Made by a program: the position numbers and the translations under genes. The notes under the pieces were generated by a model. That model was not told the DNA's origin. It ran no database searches and saw only the letters and a list, made by a program, of their open reading frames with translations. Below, piece by piece: positions 61,046-64,000 of a DNA stretch of 64,000 bases. Each line of letters starts with the position of its first letter. Position 1 is the stretch's first letter. This DNA comes from an uncultured Caryophanales bacterium (GTDB taxonomy: Bacteria; Bacillota_I; Bacilli_A; RFN20; CAG-826): the NCBI GenBank assembly GCA_946407815.1, contig CAMJPB010000001.1, positions 310,001 to 374,000 on the forward strand. Direction: 5' to 3'.

Positions 61046-61361
61046 GTAAATATAATTAGACCACGGGCGGGCTGAGTATCCAGCGCAGGAAGATAATACT
61101 GAGGCCACTGATTATATGAACCGATATACTACGTGTTAGGGTATATTGATGAGGAAAGTATTGCCCAGTCGTGATACGGAAATATAAAGAAGGGGTCGCA
61201 CAGAGTAGACGCTTTATATGGAAGTAGTTCATCGCGCTCCTCACAATTAATCAATTAATTGAGCATGTGGCCGTCACAAGGATGACGTAACACCAATAGT
61301 TATGGACTAGGGATAGCCGGTAACTATGAAGGTGTTTTCATCATAGTGGCGGCTTTTATTT
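61046..61361 (+). ncRNA. unrecognised structured RNA upstream of RhuM-Fic and FtsH-like protease
   Basis: About 315 nt with no convincing ORF on either strand and far more GC-rich than its surroundings. Helices I can pair by eye: GCTG/CAGC (61071/61081), CGATATAC/GTATATTG (61122/61141), TGAGGA/TCCTCA (61150/61238), ATATAAAG/CTTTATAT (61182/61212), GGCCAC/GTGGCC (61103/61267), and a long 3' hairpin made of GCCGTCAC/GTGGCGGC (61270/61346), GATGA/TCATC, AACACC/GGTGTT, ATAGTTA/TAACTAT and a CTA/TAG tip. The hairpin is followed by TTTTATTT, so it can end the transcript. Not RNase P, tmRNA, 6S, or a riboswitch class I know. Confidence 0.75.
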
Positions 61362-61362
61362 A

Positions 61363-61403
61363 CCTCCTATCTTGAAAGCACCAAGTTTGTTCTAAGAAGG
61401 AGG
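61363..61403 (+). promoter_or_regulatory. helix able to hide the ribosome binding site of the Fic gene
   Basis: CCTCCT (61363-61368) is an exact complement of AGGAGG (61398-61403), the Shine-Dalgarno 8 nt before ATG 61412. A small CTTG/CAAG hairpin (61371/61382) lies in the loop. Translation of the Fic protein would be low unless this is opened. Confidence 0.6.
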
Positions 61404-61411
61404 ATTTTTAA

Positions 61412-62344
61412 ATGAACAACTTAAAATTGGTGAAATTCACCGACAAAGATTTTGAATTGGATGTGCGTGCCGATTCAGAAAAAGAAACCGTATGGTTAAC
61501 GCAAGAAGAAATAGCGCTCTTATTTAACACTGCCAGAAGCACTATTACTTATCATATTAATAGAATCTTTTCTTCAGAAGAGTTGGATAAAAACACTTCT
61601 GTCGAAAAATTCGACGGAAGGGTAAATTATCGACCAGCTAAATTATATAATTTAGATGTCATTTTAGCGGTTGGTTATAGAGTCCAATCCGATAGAGGAA
61701 TTCTATTTAGAAGATGGGCAAACAAGGTCTTAAAAGACTTTTTGATCCAAGGCTATGCCATTAACGAAAAACGTCTAGCGGCACTAAATAAGACAATAGA
61801 CATTCAAAATAGAATGCTTTCTTATGCCTTAGACATCGATAAGGAAGAACTTTTTAAAGTCATTAATGGCTACACGAAAGCTCTAAATTTATTAGATGAC
61901 TATGACCATCAAACGCTTGAAAAACCTAAAGGCACCACTAGCGATTACCTCTTAACTTACAAGGAAGCTAGAGAAATCATTAATTCAATGAAATTTAATG
62001 AAAAATCAGAAATCTTTGGGGTCGAGAAAGAAGAAGGGAAACTAAACGGAATAATCTCTCAAGTTTACCAAAACGTTTTTGGGAAAGAGCTTTACCCAAC
62101 TGTAGAAGAAAAGGCTGCATATTTACTTTACTTTTTAGTCAAAGATCATCCGTTTGTAGATGGATGTAAAAGAATAGCCGCTACACTATTTATTAACTTC
62201 TTATATCGAAACAATATTCTTTTTAAGAATAATAGGCAAATTATTTCAAATGAAGCGCTTGTTGCTTTAACTATTTTAACAGCAGAAAGTAATCCAGATG
62301 AAATGGAAATAATAACTAGACTCATCACAAATCTTTTAGTTTAA
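61412..62344 (+). CDS. RhuM-Fic family protein
   Basis: 310 aa. Residues about 25-130 are the RhuM module with a winged-HTH-like start (VWLTQEEIALLFNTARSTIT) and YNLDVILAVGYRVQSDRG. Residues about 180-310 are a Fic/Doc fold with active-site motif HPFVDGCKR at 246-254; canonical HPFxxGNKR has Asn where this has Cys. The catalytic His and the Gly/Lys/Arg are kept, so nucleotide or phosphate transfer to a target protein or to elongation factor Tu is possible. A C-terminal SNPDE element resembles the regulatory end of stand-alone Fic proteins. Perfect AAGGAGG site; 15 nt before the protease gene. Confidence 0.85.
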   Translation: MNNLKLVKFTDKDFELDVRADSEKETVWLTQEEIALLFNTARSTITYHINRIFSSEELDKNTSVEKFDGRVNYRPAKLYNLDVILAVGYRVQSDRGILFRRWANKVLKDFLIQGYAINEKRLAALNKTIDIQNRMLSYALDIDKEELFKVINGYTKALNLLDDYDHQTLEKPKGTTSDYLLTYKEAREIINSMKFNEKSEIFGVEKEEGKLNGIISQVYQNVFGKELYPTVEEKAAYLLYFLVKDHPFVDGCKRIAATLFINFLYRNNILFKNNRQIISNEALVALTILTAESNPDEMEIITRLITNLLV

Positions 62345-62359
62345 AAAGGAGGAGAAACA

Positions 62360-63676
62360 ATGGAACAAATTATTGGATACGAAATAGAAAGAAAAAGAAT
62401 TGAAGCAATCGCTGATGTATTTAAAAATTACGAAAAATATAAAGCACGTGGCATTGCTATACCAAAAGGGGTCCTATTAACTGGACCCTCCGGTGTAGGG
62501 AAAACAATGTTTGCAAAGCATCTTGCACGCTGTGCTGGTGCCAATTTGTTTACATTTTCTCCTATTGATGAAAATTACACTCATAGCGAAAATGCAACAA
62601 AACTAAAACAACTTTTTGAAAAAGCAAAGAAACAAACACCATCAATAATTTTTGTTGATGAACTAGATAGCTATTTCCCTAGTAACACATTTAGGAGTGA
62701 CAAAAATAGTGACTTTCTTGCCACCATCTTAATGGCACTAGATGGTGATGGCTATGAAGGCATTATGTTTGTTGGGGCTTGCATTGATATTTATGACATT
62801 CCTCATCAAGTCACAAGGTCTGGTCGAATTGATGAAAGCATCATTTTAGATATTCCCAATCTTAAAACTAGAGCAGATATGATTGCTTATTATTTATCAA
62901 AAATCGATATAAAAACTGATTTTGATAACATTAAGCTCGCAAATAAAATTCCTGATTTTGTTGGGGCTGATATTAAAAACTTGCTAAATATGGCTTCAAG
63001 ATTAGCTATTTCGAGTGAAAAAGATACTATCACATTAAGTGATTGTACAGACTGTATCTATTCAATTAGACACAAAGATATCAAACGAGAAAACCCAACT
63101 AACGAGATTCTTCAAGTCGCAGTTCATGAAGTAGGTCATTTAATTGTTGGAAAAATTCTAACCAAAAAATCATATGATGTAACAATTGACAATTACGACT
63201 ACATAAAAGGAATGGTTGTTGAGTTAGACGAAGAAAATGATGATGACTTCGAGGAAGAGAATAACGATTCACCCAAACCACTATTTGTTACTGATAAAAA
63301 TTATTTTTTAGACCAAATCACCATAGTTCTTGCAGGAAAAGCGGCAGAGAAATTAATACTTAAGAGCGAAACAAATAGCTGCACGCACGATATCGAAAAA
63401 GCAACACATATAATTAGAAGAATGTGCAAATCAGGATTACTTGGGTTTAAATACGTAGATCCATACAATATTTCTTATTATGATGAATGGAGCAACAACC
63501 GAAGGAAAATGTTTGAAAGGAAAACATACAGAATTCTCTCATCGTGTTTCAGTAAATCCTTAAGAATTTTAAGAAAAAATAAGACAATGCTGAGTGACTT
63601 TACTGAATTTTTAATGGAAAAAACAGTACTTTCTGCGGACGAAAGCAATGTTTTATTTGAAAAATATAACTATTAA
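62360..63676 (+). CDS. soluble FtsH-like AAA+ ATPase with M41 zinc peptidase domain
   Basis: 438 aa with no membrane helix, unlike FtsH, which has one or two at its N-terminus. AAA+ module: Walker A GPSGVGKT at 42-49, Walker B IIFVDE at 96-101, arginine-finger region TRSGRIDESI near 152. Peptidase: zinc motif HEVGH at 256-260 and the third ligand Asp344 in THDIEKAT, both as in FtsH. An acidic stretch (about 288-304) is inserted in the peptidase. It should be an active ATP-driven protease that could degrade Fic or its target. Coupled to the Fic gene with GGAGG upstream. Confidence 0.85.
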   Translation: MEQIIGYEIERKRIEAIADVFKNYEKYKARGIAIPKGVLLTGPSGVGKTMFAKHLARCAGANLFTFSPIDENYTHSENATKLKQLFEKAKKQTPSIIFVDELDSYFPSNTFRSDKNSDFLATILMALDGDGYEGIMFVGACIDIYDIPHQVTRSGRIDESIILDIPNLKTRADMIAYYLSKIDIKTDFDNIKLANKIPDFVGADIKNLLNMASRLAISSEKDTITLSDCTDCIYSIRHKDIKRENPTNEILQVAVHEVGHLIVGKILTKKSYDVTIDNYDYIKGMVVELDEENDDDFEEENNDSPKPLFVTDKNYFLDQITIVLAGKAAEKLILKSETNSCTHDIEKATHIIRRMCKSGLLGFKYVDPYNISYYDEWSNNRRKMFERKTYRILSSCFSKSLRILRKNKTMLSDFTEFLMEKTVLSADESNVLFEKYNY

Positions 63677-63684
63677 ATGTATAT

Positions 63685-63713
63685 AAAAAAGATATACTAT
63701 GTATATCTTTTTT
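63685..63713. terminator. terminator closing the RNA-Fic-protease unit
   Basis: A 13-bp perfect stem of A6-GATATAC with GTATATC-T6 and a 3-nt loop, effective in either direction. The 3' boundary of the unit lies near here. Confidence 0.9.
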
Positions 63714-63739
63714 GTAGTTCCTGATTTAGTCTGCTTCTT

Positions 63740-64000
63740 TTAATTTTTCTTGATTTGAGAGGCCGATGTGTTAATCACAAACTTACGAGGTGCAAAGCGA
63801 GTTAAAAACATCATAAGTTTATTCTTAAATCCAATAACGAGAAAGGATTTATTTTTCATACAAGCCTTATATGAGATCTCTGCTACTTTTGTGGCAGAAA
63901 TAGGCTTAATCTTTGAAAATGTATATTCATTTCCGGCTTTAGAAACAAAACCAGATTCAAATGGACCAGGACAGATAGTCGTCAATTTAACTCCGGTTCC
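63740..64000 (-). CDS. short-chain dehydrogenase/reductase (5' end outside window)
   Basis: C-terminal 87 residues of an SDR oxidoreductase. The in-frame sequence from the window edge starts GTGVKLTTICPGPFESGF, the PG motif after strand beta-6 that lies next to the NAD(P) cofactor, and ends with a short basic tail. The catalytic Ser-Tyr-Lys part lies beyond 64000. Typical of the classical SDRs of about 260-280 aa. Confidence 0.85.
   Translation of the reverse strand, partial: GTGVKLTTICPGPFESGFVSKAGNEYTFSKIKPISATKVAEISYKACMKNKSFLVIGFKNKLMMFLTRFAPRKFVINTSASQIKKN

Noticed and set aside
61065-61125. TPP or cobalamin riboswitch (GGCTGAG, GCCACTG)
   Set aside because: Only short isolated words match; the conserved partners of each riboswitch are absent and the downstream genes are unrelated to vitamins.
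61150-61210. RNase P RNA or hammerhead ribozyme resemblance (GAGGAAAGT; TGATGAG and GAAA)
   Set aside because: The other conserved regions of RNase P are missing and there is no hammerhead stem II between the motifs.
61056-61244. 62-codon minus-strand ORF inside the structured RNA
   Set aside because: It has no ribosome site, no promoter, and its sequence is explained by the paired helices of the plus-strand RNA.
1-64000. Possible Mollicutes-type genetic code (UGA = Trp)
   Set aside because: Trp is encoded by TGG throughout, and TGA serves as a stop in ATGA overlaps at 2790, 38322 and 42753.
1-64000. CRISPR array, insertion sequence or prophage
   Set aside because: No spaced direct repeats, transposase, integrase or phage structural gene was seen; the only sign of transfer is the unit at 61009-63713.

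Overview
The window is AT-rich bacterial DNA with standard codon use: UGA acts as a stop in several ATGA overlaps, for example at 2790 and 42753. Small tight operons, frequent TTGNNN-N17-TATAAT promoters, Gram-positive style lipoproteins, paired Rnf and [FeFe]-hydrogenase operons, rubrerythrin, and no respiratory oxidase suggest a strictly anaerobic, fermentative, host-associated Bacillota (Erysipelotrichia/Mollicutes-like branch). This assignment is an inference from gene content; no rRNA is present.

Region 1 (1-24000, all minus strand) looks like a locus for using acetylated beta-mannan or a related mannose-containing glycan. One regulated promoter (17937-17965), followed by a short leader ORF and an attenuator-like hairpin, leads into a 1087-aa surface lipoprotein. 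Then come a GH130 phosphorylase, two CUT1 permeases, a solute-binding lipoprotein, a clan GH-A glycosidase lipoprotein, a carbohydrate-binding lipoprotein, a second GH130, an SGNH esterase lipoprotein, three membrane proteins of unclear role and the MsmK-type ATPase. A second operon (23963 to 17992) has its own promoter with a palindrome. It encodes a ROK sugar kinase, mannose-6-phosphate isomerase, an alpha/beta hydrolase, phosphomannomutase/phosphoglucomutase and a double SGNH esterase. Together: bind and cut outside, import, deacetylate, phosphorolyse to mannose-1-phosphate, and convert to fructose-6-phosphate.

Region 2 (24000-38000) is mostly housekeeping: tig-lon-engB, a TPR-like protein, a membrane protein, a metallophosphoesterase lipoprotein, PLPBP (YggS), phosphofructokinase, a second phosphohexomutase, DegV and an acyltransferase with a zinc ribbon. 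Region 3 (37400-48500) is energy metabolism: Rnf (C-D-G-E-A, a Cys-rich 63-aa protein and a very short B) with ApbE, a NusG-domain-II protein and a Gx transporter, then the HydABC electron-bifurcating hydrogenase. Region 4 (48500-60800) holds an aldehyde dehydrogenase, a tiny 14-codon transcription unit, a glycosyltransferase-acyltransferase fusion, an XRE membrane regulator, a second zinc-ribbon acyltransferase, tRNA-Phe and tRNA-Asp, rubrerythrin, MgtC, an Sfp-type transferase, a diguanylate cyclase and a surface serpin.

Region 5 (60850-63713) is the most unusual part. A remnant of a GGDEF gene abuts a self-contained unit: a promoter whose -35 box lies in a perfect palindrome, an about 315-nt strongly structured RNA ending in a long hairpin plus U-tract, a helix able to hide the ribosome binding site, a RhuM-Fic protein, and a soluble FtsH-like AAA+/M41 protease, closed by a 13-bp terminator. 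I did not recognise the RNA. It is my candidate for an undescribed system, possibly defence or toxin-antitoxin related.
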